Source of the DNA: Castellaniella sp049673105
Lineage (GTDB): Bacteria > Pseudomonadota > Gammaproteobacteria > Burkholderiales > Burkholderiaceae_B
Direction: 5' to 3'
DNA: 64,000 nt
Assembly (NCBI RefSeq): GCF_049673105.1
Contig: NZ_JBATXG010000013.1
Location: 1 to 64,000 of the forward strand
In this document: positions 44,662-53,713 of the stretch, piece after piece
How the letters are laid out: every line of letters begins with the position of its first letter
Position numbering within the stretch: the first letter of the stretch is position 1
Notes under the pieces: model-generated
What the model was told of the DNA's origin: nothing
The model's input: only the letters and a program-made list of their open reading frames with translations
The model's database searches: none
Translations under genes and position numbers: made by a program

Positions 44662-46125
44662 ATGGCCCGCATCGGCGTCCTGGGGTTTCTGCACGAAACC
44701 AATACCTTCGCCCCCGGCCCGACCGAATTGGCACGCTTCATCGAAGCCGATGCCTGGCCCGGTCTGGTCGAGGGCCAGGCGCTGCTGGACGCCACCGGCG
44801 CCATGAATCTGGCGGTCAGCGGCTTTGTCGCTGCCATGCGGGATACCGGCCACATCCTGGCGCCGCTGCTCTGGTGTTCCGCCAACCCTTCCGGCCCCGT
44901 GGCGGACGCGGCGTTCGACACCATCGTGTCGCGCATGGAAACCCTGCTGCGCCAGGCAGGCCCGCTGGACGCGCTGTTCCTGGATCTGCACGGATCGATG
45001 GTGACGGAACACCTGGACGACGCCGAAGGCGAACTGCTGCAGCGGCTGCGGCGCATCACCGGCCCCGCCATCCCGTACGTTGCCGCGCTGGACTTTCATG
45101 CCATCATCACCCAGGCCATGGTCGACCAGACCCAGGCGATGGTGGCCTATCACAGCTATCCCCACGTGGACATGGCTGACACGGGCGCCAGGGCAGCCCG
45201 CATGATGCAACGCCTGCTGGCCGGCGAATCCTTTCACGCCGCCTGGCAAAAACTGGATTTCCTGGTGTCCATGCCCTGGCAAAGCACCCTGGGCGACGAG
45301 CCTGCCGGCAAGATCATGGCCCAGGCCAGGGCGCTGGAAACCCTGGATCGCCCCGAAGTCCAGTTCATTCCCGGTTTCCCCAATTCGGACACCCCCGAAT
45401 CCGGGCCGGCCATCCTGGCGTATGCCAGCACGCCCGCTCGGGCCCAGGCGGGCGTACAAGCGCTGGCCCAGCGGGTCTCCGGCCTGCAGCAGGCGTTCAG
45501 CGGCACCCTGCATACGCCGGATCAAGCGCTGCAAATCGCCCGCACACACGCCAGTCTGCGCTACATCCTGGCGGATACCCAAGACAACCCCGGCGGAGGC
45601 GCAGCAGGGGATACCACCGGCATCCTGCACGCGCTGCTGGATCAACAGCTATCCGGCGCTGCCGTGGCGCTGCTCTGCGATGCACCATTCGCGCTGGCCG
45701 CCCATCAGGCCGGCACCGGCTCGACGATCCGCCTGCCACTGGGGGGCCGCAGCACACCGGGCGATCCGCCGGTAGAAGGAGATTTCGAGATCCTGGCCCT
45801 GGGCGACGGGAAATTCGTCGGCACTGGCCCGTTTTATCAAGGCTGCCGCATGGAATTGGGCCTGATGGCGCGTGCGCGGATTCAAGGCGTCGACGTCCTG
45901 GTTTCCAGCCGCAAACAGCAGGCAGCCGATCAAGCCATGTTCCGCCATCTGGGCGCCGATCCCCAGGATTACCGCATCCTGGTGCTGAAAAGCTCAGTTC
46001 ACTTCCGGGCCGATTTCAGCGCCCTGGCGGATCACATCCTGATGGTGAAAGCCCCTGGCGCCAACACCGCAGACCTGCGCGAACTGCGCTATACCCGGCT
46101 GCGCCCCGGGGTTACGATCCTGTAA
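44662..46125 (+). CDS. M81 family (MlrC-like) metallopeptidase
   Basis: A 487-residue M81 protein. It opens with IGVLGFLHETNTFAPGPT, the MlrC signature with zinc-binding residues; LFLDLHGSMVTEHLDDAEGE, AALDFHAIIT and YHSYPHVDMADTG carry further Asp/His ligands. MlrC cleaves linearised microcystin, but most relatives have unknown substrates. In this cluster no PuuD-type amidotransferase is present, so it is the only candidate to hydrolyse the gamma-glutamyl product. Its last 14 bases overlap the convergent phosphatase gene. Confidence 0.87.
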   Translation: MARIGVLGFLHETNTFAPGPTELARFIEADAWPGLVEGQALLDATGAMNLAVSGFVAAMRDTGHILAPLLWCSANPSGPVADAAFDTIVSRMETLLRQAGPLDALFLDLHGSMVTEHLDDAEGELLQRLRRITGPAIPYVAALDFHAIITQAMVDQTQAMVAYHSYPHVDMADTGARAARMMQRLLAGESFHAAWQKLDFLVSMPWQSTLGDEPAGKIMAQARALETLDRPEVQFIPGFPNSDTPESGPAILAYASTPARAQAGVQALAQRVSGLQQAFSGTLHTPDQALQIARTHASLRYILADTQDNPGGGAAGDTTGILHALLDQQLSGAAVALLCDAPFALAAHQAGTGSTIRLPLGGRSTPGDPPVEGDFEILALGDGKFVGTGPFYQGCRMELGLMARARIQGVDVLVSSRKQQAADQAMFRHLGADPQDYRILVLKSSVHFRADFSALADHILMVKAPGANTADLRELRYTRLRPGVTIL

Positions 46126-46909
46126 GGCAATGCAGCGCTTGCTGATGCAAACGGGCATTGGTGGCGGCCACCACTCGACCGTCGGACTGCGCCGTCAGCG
46201 CCCGCCCCTGCCAATCGCTGATGACGCCCCCTGCCTCCTGAATGACCGGGATCAGCGGCAGATAGTCATAAGGCATCAGATTCGTCTCCACGACCAGGTC
46301 GACATGCCCGCTGGCCAACAGGGCGTAGGCATAACAATCACCGCCGAAGCGGCGCAAATACACGGCCTTGCTCAGGCGCTCAAAGTCTTGATGGTCGGCG
46401 GCCCCGAACAAATCCGGCGACGTCGCCTGCAGCACCGCCTGCGCCAGATCCGTCACCGCCCGGGTGCGGCAGCGTTCGCCATTCATCCAGCAGCCGCGAC
46501 CGCGCACCGCGACCCAGCGCTCGGCGGTATAGGGGATGTCGATGATCCCCAGCAAGGGCTGCTGCTCGTGCAGCACCGCCAGCAGACAGCCCCACAAGGG
46601 ATTGCCGGTGATGAAACTGCGGGTGCCGTCGATCGGGTCGATCGACCACAGGACGGCGGCATCCGCAGCCTGCACGCCAAATTCCTCGCCCAGCACGCCA
46701 TGATCGGGATAACGGCGCGCGATTTCACGACGCAGGAATTCTTCGACCCCGCGATCCGCCACCGTCACCGGACTGGCATCCGCCTTGACCTCGATATCCG
46801 GGTGATGGCGAAACCAGCGCAGGGCAATCGATCTGGCCTGACCCGCCAGGCTCTGGGCAAAATCGAGGACCTCATCCGTCCAGGGCGGCACCACTGATGA
46901 CATCGGCAT
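46112..46909 (-). CDS. Inositol monophosphatase family, HisN-like phosphatase
   Basis: A 265-residue Mg-dependent phosphatase. GVLGEEFG, WSIDPIDGTRSFITGNPLWG and the C-terminal PYDYLPLIPVIQEAGGVISDWQG match the HisN (histidinol-phosphatase) branch of the IMPase family. Start at 46909 with GGGAG just upstream. Divergent from an ABC importer of the aminoethylphosphonate type, so dephosphorylation of an imported phosphorylated compound is as likely as a role in histidine synthesis; no his genes are near. Confidence 0.85.
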   Translation of the reverse strand: MPMSSVVPPWTDEVLDFAQSLAGQARSIALRWFRHHPDIEVKADASPVTVADRGVEEFLRREIARRYPDHGVLGEEFGVQAADAAVLWSIDPIDGTRSFITGNPLWGCLLAVLHEQQPLLGIIDIPYTAERWVAVRGRGCWMNGERCRTRAVTDLAQAVLQATSPDLFGAADHQDFERLSKAVYLRRFGGDCYAYALLASGHVDLVVETNLMPYDYLPLIPVIQEAGGVISDWQGRALTAQSDGRVVAATNARLHQQALHCLTGS

Positions 46910-46964
46910 GACAGGCTCCCGAAACCATGAATAGGACATCGCTGCAAAAGAATTCTGAAGGCTA

Positions 46965-46981
46965 TTGCATGTTTTTGCAAA
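46965..46981. promoter_or_regulatory. Inverted repeat between the phosphatase and ABC genes
   Basis: TTGCA-N6-TGCAA (46965-46980), the right arm also forming TTTGCAAA (46974-46981), lies in the 199-base divergent interval. A further TGCAAAA occurs at 46943-46949. It may be the operator for the DeoR protein encoded at the end of the ABC operon; this is inference. Confidence 0.4.
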
Positions 46982-47108
46982 TTTCCACAAAATAACAACT
47001 CAGGCGCTCCGGCACGTTATTCGTAGGACCGCAGTACGCCATGCATCGCCGTAGCGACTCCCAATGATCCGGCATCAGACCGGTTCCCCACGACCGCAGG
47101 AGACACGC

Positions 47109-48125
47109 ATGCAACGATTTACACACAACGTCCTGGCCGCAGCCGTCGCTCTCGTCGGCGCCAGTCTGATCCAGACCGCCCACGCCAAATCCCTGACCAT
47201 CTATACCGCCCTGGAAGACGACGAAGTCACCGACTACATGGGCGCCGCCAAGGCCGCCATGCCCGACGTGGAATTCCATGTCCTGCGCCTGTCGACCGGA
47301 GACATGGCCGCCCGCTTGCTGGCGGAAATTAAAAACCCCCGTGCCGATGTCATCTGGGGCTTTGCCGTCACCAATATGCTGGACCCCCGGATTCACGGCG
47401 AACTGATGCAATACGAACCCGTCGCCGCCAAAAAACTGCCTGCCATCTATCGCGGCAAAGACGGCACCTGGTTTGCCGCCACCGGCTATATGGCGGCGTT
47501 CTGTGTCAATACCGAACGCCTGAAATCCAAGAACCTGCCCATGCCGGCTTCCTGGGAAGACCTGACGAAACCGGTCTACAAAGGCGAGATCGTGATGCCC
47601 AATCCAGCGGCATCGGGCACGGGCTGGCTGCAGATCGCCGCCATCCTGCAAGGCTTGGGCAACGACAAAGGCTGGGATCTGATCAAAGGCCTGAACCAGA
47701 ACATCGCCCAATACACCAGTTCCGGCTCGAAACCCTGCAAGATGGCCCGCACCGGCGAATACGCCATCGGCGCCTCGTTTGCTTTCCCCGCCATGCAATC
47801 CATCGAAGCCGGCTTCCCCGTCAAAATGGTGGTGCCATCGGACTGGGTCGGCTACGAACTGGAAGCCTCCGGCGTGGTCAAGACCACTAAAAACCCGGAA
47901 GACGCCAAACGATTCCTGGACTGGACCTTGTCGCCGCAGGCTGCCGGCCTCTACAAAAAATACAAGGAAATCGTCACGATCCCAGGGGCTGAACCGTCCG
48001 AACAGTTGATCAAGGCCGGTCTGCCCACCAACGTGGACAAAATTCTGTATCCCATCGACTTCGAAAAATCCGCCGCCGAACGGGCCGACGTCCTGAAGCA
48101 GTGGCAACAAGTCACCGCACGCTGA
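47109..48125 (+). CDS. ABC transporter substrate-binding protein, 2-aminoethylphosphonate type
   Basis: A 338-residue periplasmic binding protein with a signal peptide ending near QTAHAKSLTIY. Its layout (LTIYTALEDDEV, LLAEIKNPRADVIWGF, TGYMAAFCVNTERL, LVPNPAASGTGW-like MPNPAASGTGWL) matches the iron/putrescine/AEP cluster of binding proteins, closest to the 2-aminoethylphosphonate group. First gene of a four-gene unit with ATPase, fused permease and DeoR regulator. Ligand is likely a small phosphonate or phosphate ester with an amino group, unproven. Confidence 0.85.
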   Translation: MQRFTHNVLAAAVALVGASLIQTAHAKSLTIYTALEDDEVTDYMGAAKAAMPDVEFHVLRLSTGDMAARLLAEIKNPRADVIWGFAVTNMLDPRIHGELMQYEPVAAKKLPAIYRGKDGTWFAATGYMAAFCVNTERLKSKNLPMPASWEDLTKPVYKGEIVMPNPAASGTGWLQIAAILQGLGNDKGWDLIKGLNQNIAQYTSSGSKPCKMARTGEYAIGASFAFPAMQSIEAGFPVKMVVPSDWVGYELEASGVVKTTKNPEDAKRFLDWTLSPQAAGLYKKYKEIVTIPGAEPSEQLIKAGLPTNVDKILYPIDFEKSAAERADVLKQWQQVTAR

Positions 48126-48179
48126 ACGACCGCCACCCATCAACAGGCCGGGTCCGCCCGGCCTTCTCCGGAGGGCTGC

Positions 48180-49190
48180 ATGAGCCTGGAACTCTCACAC
48201 ATCGACAAATCATTCGGCGACTTTCCGGCGCTCAAAGACATCAACCTGACCGTCGGACCGCATGATTTCGTCTGTTTACTGGGCCCCAGCGGCTGCGGCA
48301 AAACGACGCTGCTGAGAATCATTGCCGGGCTGCTGCAGGCTGACGCAGGACAACTGACGCTCGACGGCCAGGATCTGGGACAAATACCGCCGCGCACCCG
48401 CAATTTCGGCATCGTTTTTCAATCCTATTCGCTCTTTCCCAATATGACGGTGTACGACAACATCGCCTACGGCTTACGCATCCGCAAGGAACCCGCCCAG
48501 CAGATTCGCGCGCGCGTGGACGAACTGCTGCAGTTGATCCGCATTCCCACCATGGCTGAACGCTTTCCCTGGCAACTGTCAGGCGGCCAGCAGCAGCGCG
48601 TGGCTCTGGCGCGGGCGCTGGCCGTCAACCCGCGCCTTATTTTGCTGGATGAACCGCTTTCTGCACTGGACGCCCGGGTGCGCAACGAAATGCGCCACGA
48701 GATCCGCGAGGTCCAGCGCCGTCTGAAAATCCCCACCATCATGGTGACGCACGACCAGGAAGAAGCCCTGATGCTGGCCGACACCGTCGTCTGCATGAAC
48801 AATGGCATGATCGAACAAGCCGGGTCGCCGCAAACGCTGTATCGCGCACCCAAAACACGTTTTGTGGCGGACTTCATCGGCCTGAGCAATCTGCTGCCCG
48901 CCGATTGGCTTCAAGCGCATACGCCAGGCATTCTGGACCAGCTGCCGGCCCCGGCGCATGCCCAGGACGCCCTGCTCTGCATCCGGCCCGAACACATTCA
49001 GCTCAGCGCCGACGCCGCCGGCCCCGCAACCATCCAGAACATCACCTTCCTGGGCAATCTGTGCCGTATGACGCTGCGCTGGGGGGAACGCGAACTGCTG
49101 GTGGAACAGCACGCCAGCACAAACTACCAAGAAGGCGATCGCGTGCGCCTGGCGATCAGCCCGGGCCAGGGCTGCTGGGTCACCGCCTAG
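48180..49190 (+). CDS. ABC transporter ATP-binding protein
   Basis: A 336-residue ATPase of the PotA/FbpC type. Walker A GPSGCGKTT, signature LSGGQQQRVALARAL, Walker B LILLDEPLSALD and the switch His in MVTHDQEEAL are all intact. The C-terminal TOBE-like domain (LCIRPEHIQLS) follows. GGAGG precedes the start. Partner of the binding protein and the fused permease. Confidence 0.93.
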   Translation: MSLELSHIDKSFGDFPALKDINLTVGPHDFVCLLGPSGCGKTTLLRIIAGLLQADAGQLTLDGQDLGQIPPRTRNFGIVFQSYSLFPNMTVYDNIAYGLRIRKEPAQQIRARVDELLQLIRIPTMAERFPWQLSGGQQQRVALARALAVNPRLILLDEPLSALDARVRNEMRHEIREVQRRLKIPTIMVTHDQEEALMLADTVVCMNNGMIEQAGSPQTLYRAPKTRFVADFIGLSNLLPADWLQAHTPGILDQLPAPAHAQDALLCIRPEHIQLSADAAGPATIQNITFLGNLCRMTLRWGERELLVEQHASTNYQEGDRVRLAISPGQGCWVTA

Positions 49191-49199
49191 GAGCCCGTC

Positions 49200-50897
49200 A
49201 TGAGCACATCCCAGACAGCCGCCTTGCCCGCCGCCGACCATCGCTGGCAACTGCCCGGCACCTCAGAACAATGGCTGGTCTGGGTCTGCGTGGCCATCCC
49301 CACGCTGGCGCTGATCCTGTTTTTCGGCTACCCGCTGCTGACCATCTTCTGGCAAAGCTTCGTGCTGTTCGACGGCACGCTGGGGCTGGACAATTACGCA
49401 TCGATTACGTCGACGCCGGGGCTGATCACCGCCGGCATCAACAGCCTGAACATCAGCGTCAGCACGACGCTGGTCTGCCTGGTGCTGGGCTTTCCCATCG
49501 CCTATGCGCTGGAACGCAGCACCATCCTGGGCAAACCCTGGGTGCGGCTTAGTCTGCTGCTGCCCCTGCTGGCGCCCTCGCTGGTCCAGGGGCTGGGATT
49601 GCTGTTTCTATTGGGGCGTAATGGCCTGCTCTACCGCTGGACCGGCATAGAACAGAATATCTACGGCTACTGGGGACTACTGCTGTCGGACGTCTTTTAC
49701 GCGCTGCCGCAGGCCATCATGATCATCCAGGCGGCGCTGCGCAATGCCGACGCCCGCTACTACGACGCCGCCACCGTCATGGGCGCCACGCCGCTGCAGC
49801 AGTTCTTTCACATCACGCTGCCCAATTGCAAATTTGGCCTGCTCAGCGCAGGATTCGTGGTCTTCACCATCACCATCACCGATTTCGGCAATGCCGCCGT
49901 GATCGCGGGCGACTACCGGGTGCTGGCCACTGAAATTTTCAACCAGGTGTCGGGTCAGCAAAATTTCGGCATGGGGTCGGTGGTGGGCATCATTCTGCTG
50001 CTGCCTGCCTTGCTATCGGTGTATATCGAACGCGTGGCATCCCAGAAGCAATTCGGCGGCAGTTCGGAAAATCGCATCCCGCTGCAGCCGGCCCCCGCCC
50101 CTGGGCGCGATCTCGTGCTGGGCCTGATCACGTACCTGAGCTGTCTGGCCATCTGGGCCATCCTGGTGGTCGTGATCTTTGCCAGCTTCGTCAAGCTCTG
50201 GCCCTACAACATGACGCTGACGCTGGCGAATTTCAACGTCAACATCTCGACCGGCTACCAGCCCATCTGGACCACGCTCTATGTGTCCGTCGCCGCTGCG
50301 CTGATCGGGATCGTGCTGCTGTTCCTGCTGGCCTACGGCGTGCGCAACCTGAGCGGGCGCCTGGCCAAAGCCGTCTACCTGCTGGCCGTGCTGCCGGTCG
50401 GCGTGCCCGGCCTGGTCATGGGCCTGTCGTATATCTTCACCTTCAATGACCCGACCTACCCCCTGCACTGGCTGTACGGCACCGCGCTGCTGATTGCCCT
50501 GTGCAATTTCTACCACTACCATACGCAGGGCTTTCTCACCATGGCCACCGGCATGCGCATGGTGCCCCAGGCGCTGGAAGAAGCCGCTGCCTGCCTGGGC
50601 GGACGCGTGCGTCATATCATGGGTGATGCCATCCTGCCCGTCATCGCCCCCACGGTGCTGGCGGTGTTCTTCTTTCTGTTCATGCGATCCATGGTCACCC
50701 TATCCGCTGTCATTTTCCTGGTCACGCCCGAATTGAACGTCGCCGCCGTATCGGTCATGCACTTGAACGAATCCGGCTTTGTCTCTCAGGCAGCGGCCTT
50801 CTCTACCATCATCATTCTCGTGGTGGCGGTCGCCATGCTGCTCATGCGGGCGCTGGTCCATTACGTGCGCCCGAACCTGAGCGCAGGAATGCACTGA
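49200..50897 (+). CDS. ABC transporter permease, two fused domains
   Basis: A 565-residue permease with about 12 helices in two BPD-type halves. EAA-loop signatures appear in each half: ALRNADARYYDAATVMGATPLQ and ALEEAAACLGGRVRHIMGDAILPV. The fused arrangement is typical of the 2-aminoethylphosphonate (PhnU2) and Fe(III) permease groups. It starts nine bases after the ATPase gene and ends one base before the DeoR gene. Confidence 0.92.
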   Translation: MSTSQTAALPAADHRWQLPGTSEQWLVWVCVAIPTLALILFFGYPLLTIFWQSFVLFDGTLGLDNYASITSTPGLITAGINSLNISVSTTLVCLVLGFPIAYALERSTILGKPWVRLSLLLPLLAPSLVQGLGLLFLLGRNGLLYRWTGIEQNIYGYWGLLLSDVFYALPQAIMIIQAALRNADARYYDAATVMGATPLQQFFHITLPNCKFGLLSAGFVVFTITITDFGNAAVIAGDYRVLATEIFNQVSGQQNFGMGSVVGIILLLPALLSVYIERVASQKQFGGSSENRIPLQPAPAPGRDLVLGLITYLSCLAIWAILVVVIFASFVKLWPYNMTLTLANFNVNISTGYQPIWTTLYVSVAAALIGIVLLFLLAYGVRNLSGRLAKAVYLLAVLPVGVPGLVMGLSYIFTFNDPTYPLHWLYGTALLIALCNFYHYHTQGFLTMATGMRMVPQALEEAAACLGGRVRHIMGDAILPVIAPTVLAVFFFLFMRSMVTLSAVIFLVTPELNVAAVSVMHLNESGFVSQAAAFSTIIILVVAVAMLLMRALVHYVRPNLSAGMH

Positions 50898-50898
50898 G

Positions 50899-51663
50899 AT
50901 GTGGGCGGAAGCGCGTCACCAGAAAATCCGTTCCCTGTTGCAGCGGCATGAACGCCTGACCACGGAACACGCCATGCGGGAACTCGGCGTCTCGCGCGAA
51001 ACCGTGCGCCGCGACTTTCTGGAAATGGAAGCCCTGGGATTGCTGCAACGCGTGCATGGTGGCGCCATCCACCTGAGCGACGAACCCCCTCTGGATAAAC
51101 GCAACACCATCCACGTCGCCGCCAAAAAGACGATTGCGCGGGCGGTGGCGCAACACCTGCGCACCCCGCTGACGCTCTTCATGGATGCCGGCAGCACCAC
51201 GACCATCCTGGCGCGGGAACTGGCGCAACTCAGCGGTCTGACACTGATCACCAATTCCCTCAGCGCGGCGGCCTGCTTCACGGAATCCCGCCCGGCGCCG
51301 GACAGCCAGGTCATCATCCTGCCCGGCACGCTGAACACCGAACTGTTTTCGACCACAGGATCCTCGACCATTCTGAAGATCCAGGATTTCCATGCCGACA
51401 TCGCCCTGCTGTCGCCCGTGGCCGTCAATGCGCGGCAAGGCGCGGCCAGCTTTCTGCACGACGAAGCCGTGATCGCCCGCGCCATGTCCGAAGGGGCGGA
51501 CGAAACCTGGATTCTGGCTGACCACAGCAAAATCGGCATCGCCAGCCGGGAAACATTCTGCACCGCCAACCGTATCGCCCGCCTGTTTTCCAACCATGCC
51601 GCCCAGGAATCGGACGGCTACGATGCCTTACGGAGCCAGGTCGGCCAGACCATCCTGGTCTGA
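50899..51663 (+). CDS. DeoR-family transcriptional regulator
   Basis: A 254-residue DeoR/GlpR-type repressor. The N-terminal helix-turn-helix is in MRELGVSRETVRRDFLEMEALGLLQRVHGGA; the C-terminal sugar-phosphate sensor domain has FMDAGSTTTILAREL and LADHSKIG. This fold normally binds phosphorylated small molecules, which agrees with a transporter for an organophosphate. Last gene of the ABC operon; its end overlaps the convergent diguanylate cyclase gene by 36 bases. Confidence 0.92.
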   Translation: MWAEARHQKIRSLLQRHERLTTEHAMRELGVSRETVRRDFLEMEALGLLQRVHGGAIHLSDEPPLDKRNTIHVAAKKTIARAVAQHLRTPLTLFMDAGSTTTILARELAQLSGLTLITNSLSAAACFTESRPAPDSQVIILPGTLNTELFSTTGSSTILKIQDFHADIALLSPVAVNARQGAASFLHDEAVIARAMSEGADETWILADHSKIGIASRETFCTANRIARLFSNHAAQESDGYDALRSQVGQTILV

Positions 51664-53571
51664 ATCAATCACCATGCGATCCCGCCCGGCATCCTTGGCG
51701 CGATACAGACAGGCATCGGCCCGCCGGAACAGGGATTCAGCGGTGTCCCCCGGCTGCCAGGCCGCCACGCCCGCGCTGAGCGTCAGCGACAAGCGACGGC
51801 CATCTTCCAGTGCGACCGCGTGTTCCCGCACATGATCCAGCACCCGCTGGATCAGGACGGCAGCGTCCGCTATCGCGGTGTCGGGCAGCAGCACGACGAA
51901 TTCCTCGCCGCCGAAGCGGGCCAGCACGTCCGCCCGGCGCCGCAACAGATTGCGCAAGACCTCGGCCACCCACTTCAACACGGCATCGCCCACGTCGTGG
52001 CCATGCTCATCATTCACACGCTTGAAATAGTCCAGATCGAAGACGGCCAGCACAGCATGGCGACCGGGCAGATCCGGATGTTTCAGCATCTGTTCCAGGG
52101 ATTCATCCAGGCCGCGCCGGTTCATCAGGCCGGTCAAGGGGTCATGCAAGGTCAGTTCGCGCAATTGCTGGTTGGCTTGTCGCAAAGCCCCCATCGTGGC
52201 GCGCAGATCGGCGGTTCGGGCCTGCACCTGGTGCTGCAAGGAGCTGCGGGCCGAGGATTCAATTTGCAGAGCGCGGTCCAGGAGATCGCGCAACTGCATG
52301 ACTTCGGCATAGGTCAGCAGAAAGATCTGGCTGCCCAGCGCCATCTGCATCCAGCGTTCCTGGGCCATGAAGCCGGGGATGTAGCCAAAGGCCGCCAGGC
52401 CATAGAACAGGAACCCGGCATAAAACACCAGCCAGGACACCACATACCAACGCGCAGCGCGTTCGCCTGATCGCTGGTGCCAGATCCCGATGGTGAACAT
52501 CCCCAGCATGCAGGCCAGGGCATACACGGTATTGAGCTTGATGATGAGGGAATACGGCGCCCAAAAGCTGAGGGCCAGCAGCAGCACCCCGATCCCAAAG
52601 AAAATCCGGATCAGCTGTGCCTGGCGCGGCCAGCCATCGGCGCGCACATCCAGAAAGGCCCGCGTGAACAGCAGCAGACTGAGAATCGCCAGCACTTCCG
52701 TCACCGGCACGGAGACATTGGCCAGCCAGGGGAATTGCGGCCACAGGTACTGGAAACTGAGCCCCGACATCGAGGTCAGGAACAGCCCGCCGCACAGAAT
52801 GTAGGCCGCGTTATACAAGGGCTGCAAGATGCGCAGGCGCAAGAACAGGGTCAGATTGAAGACCGCCAGCAGCAGCATCGCCCCCATGAACATGCCTTGC
52901 GCCAGGCTGTGGTCCTGGGTACCGGCCACCGCCGATTCGGCGGTATGCAAGGAAAGGGGAATATTGATGGCGCCGCTGCTGTGCACCCGGATCACCACCC
53001 CCAAGGATTGCTTGGGCCTGAAATCCAGCGGCAGCAGGAACAGGCGGTGACGCACGGGGCGCATGTCAAAGCGCCGGGCGTCCCCCATGCGTTCGGCATG
53101 CAGCAAGACAGGCGGGGCGACGCCTTCCGGGTCCAGATCGTAGATCCAGAAGTCGACCTCGTCGAGCAGGGGGTAGTCCAGCTGCAAGAACCAGGTGTGC
53201 TCAGACGAATCGGGGTTGTGCAACGGCACATATACCCAGTACGCGGCCCGCGTGTGAGTGAAAACCAGTTGGTCGGCATCACGACGCTGGATCGGCCAAC
53301 GCCCGCTGAGCAGATCATCGGGCCCCAGTTTCCGTTGGTCATCCTGGATGAAACACAGACCGGGCAGCGTCGGCAGGTCGGGCTGCAGCAAGGACAGAGA
53401 CCGGGTTGGACAGAGCGCATCCAGCGACTGGGCCGCGACGGTCGCCGGCCCGGCCAGCATCAGCCAGGTGCCCAGCAGGCACCGCATGAGCACCCACAGC
53501 CAACCCGCGCGCGTCCGCTCGCACGCAGCATGCTGTGCCCCATCGACCGTCTGCCTGCTCCCCCACCCCAT
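51628..53571 (-). CDS. Diguanylate cyclase with 7TMR-DISM sensor
   Basis: A 647-residue protein: signal sequence, periplasmic 7TMR-DISMED2 domain (about 60-200), seven helices (about 210-400), coiled coil and GGDEF. The active site is ARFGGEEFVVLL with an inhibitory RxxD (RRAD) five residues before it, so product feedback is expected. No EAL domain. A second in-frame ATG at 53487 directly precedes the signal peptide MRCLLGTWLMLAG and may be the true start. Confidence 0.9.
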   Translation of the reverse strand: MGWGSRQTVDGAQHAACERTRAGWLWVLMRCLLGTWLMLAGPATVAAQSLDALCPTRSLSLLQPDLPTLPGLCFIQDDQRKLGPDDLLSGRWPIQRRDADQLVFTHTRAAYWVYVPLHNPDSSEHTWFLQLDYPLLDEVDFWIYDLDPEGVAPPVLLHAERMGDARRFDMRPVRHRLFLLPLDFRPKQSLGVVIRVHSSGAINIPLSLHTAESAVAGTQDHSLAQGMFMGAMLLLAVFNLTLFLRLRILQPLYNAAYILCGGLFLTSMSGLSFQYLWPQFPWLANVSVPVTEVLAILSLLLFTRAFLDVRADGWPRQAQLIRIFFGIGVLLLALSFWAPYSLIIKLNTVYALACMLGMFTIGIWHQRSGERAARWYVVSWLVFYAGFLFYGLAAFGYIPGFMAQERWMQMALGSQIFLLTYAEVMQLRDLLDRALQIESSARSSLQHQVQARTADLRATMGALRQANQQLRELTLHDPLTGLMNRRGLDESLEQMLKHPDLPGRHAVLAVFDLDYFKRVNDEHGHDVGDAVLKWVAEVLRNLLRRRADVLARFGGEEFVVLLPDTAIADAAVLIQRVLDHVREHAVALEDGRRLSLTLSAGVAAWQPGDTAESLFRRADACLYRAKDAGRDRMVIDSDQDGLADLAP

Positions 53572-53713
53572 ACCTGTTCAGGTCCCATGAAACGTATCAG
53601 GGTTATGCTGCATCTAGATAACATTATGCATGTGAAGCTTAAGCCATGCGCTTTCAGTACGGCAATGGTAGGCTAAAGCATTCACTCGCCACCCTTTCGT
53701 CCGGACATCTCTC

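Noticed and set aside
36480..46125. A classic ethanolamine utilisation (eut) operon
   Set aside because: Only the regulator resembles Eut proteins; no EutBC, EutH or microcompartment shell genes are present.
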